Positions 63,887-64,000 of a stretch of DNA of 64,000 bases are shown piece by piece. Positions within the stretch are counted from its first letter, which is position 1, and the number at the start of each line of letters is the position of its first letter. The notes below the pieces were generated by a model, which ran no database searches, was not told the origin of the DNA, and was given only the letters and a program-made list of their open reading frames with translations. Source of the DNA: an uncultured Azospirillum sp. (lineage in GTDB: Bacteria; Pseudomonadota; Alphaproteobacteria; RF32; CAG-239); contig CABUBU010000001.1 of assembly GCA_902489795.1 (NCBI GenBank), positions 53,315 through 117,314 of the forward strand. The letters are read 5' to 3'. The translations under genes were made by a program, and so were the position numbers.

Positions 63887-64000
63887 ATGAGAATAAGGAA
63901 AATAGAAATTAGAGAAAAGCAAACAAAAGCCTCCGCCGCAGAGACGGAAGAAAGTCTATTGTCAGATATGTTAAATAAACTTGTCATATGCTCACTTCTT
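63887..64000 (+). CDS. start of an unidentified protein (partial at window end)
   Basis: 38 codons, open to the end of the window. AGAGG lies 6 bases before the ATG. The N-terminus is basic (MRIRKIEIREKQTKAS) followed by an acidic stretch and LLSDMLNKLVICSLL. Too short to assign. The ribosome site and uninterrupted frame make it likely real. Confidence 0.4.
   Translation, partial: MRIRKIEIREKQTKASAAETEESLLSDMLNKLVICSLL

Overview
The window looks like a chromosome piece from an uncultured, probably gut-associated, anaerobic alphaproteobacterium. The core genes (lptF-lptD-surA-rsmA, rpsB-tsf, leuS-lptE-holA, rsmB, dnaJ, grpE, xerD) look alphaproteobacterial and imply a Gram-negative cell with LPS. 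Anaerobic life is inferred from a trimeric [FeFe]-hydrogenase and a membrane pyrophosphatase. A lipoprotein with a Bacteroidetes-style export signal points to gene exchange in a gut community. The lineage is inferred from gene content only; there is no rRNA here.

Layout. 1-135 is the end of a PNPase-like gene. 257-2287 is a minus-strand accessory block of small membrane and orphan genes (locus 1). 2451-10216 carries hppA and then the LPS-export and periplasmic-folding operon lptF-lptD-surA-rsmA. 10486-15052 has an orphan, xerD, a 47-residue membrane protein, aroK, rpsB and tsf. 15053-16820 has no intact gene but holds a decayed IS200/IS605 element. 16886-22322 has two paralogous orphans, dnaJ, tRNA-Arg(CCU), a frameshifted secreted lysozyme and an M20 peptidase. 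22422-27967 has an SH3 protein with a traffic ATPase, then an lptM-like lipoprotein followed by a vWA/PP2C/kinase (TerY-P-like) triad. 28041-34297 has a flavin oxidoreductase, a second accessory block (locus 2), paired 62-bp repeats, grpE and a long glycogen-synthase-like protein. 34404-38357 is hydCBA. 38925-42675 is a surface-protein island. 42850-53464 is a housekeeping stretch (holA, lptE, leuS, rsmB, glmS and orphans). 53452-60524 has an acetyltransferase, a dxs-like gene and a macA-macB-OMF efflux operon. 60782-63572 is an ATP-grasp/aspartoacylase-like pair, and a further gene begins at the right edge.

How the parts fit. LptF, LptD, LptE and a candidate LptM build LPS transport, with SurA helping outer-membrane folding; lptG is not in the cluster. 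HydABC can couple NADH and ferredoxin to H2, and HppA recovers energy from PPi. DnaJ and GrpE are present without DnaK nearby.

The best candidates for undescribed biology are: (i) locus 1 and locus 2, which share a promoter block and a short N-terminal domain, diverge downstream and each end in a membrane protein; (ii) the ATP-grasp plus metallo-acylase pair; (iii) the lptM-linked TerY-P triad; and (iv) roughly 140-bp internally deleted relatives of the local IS200/IS605 remnant.
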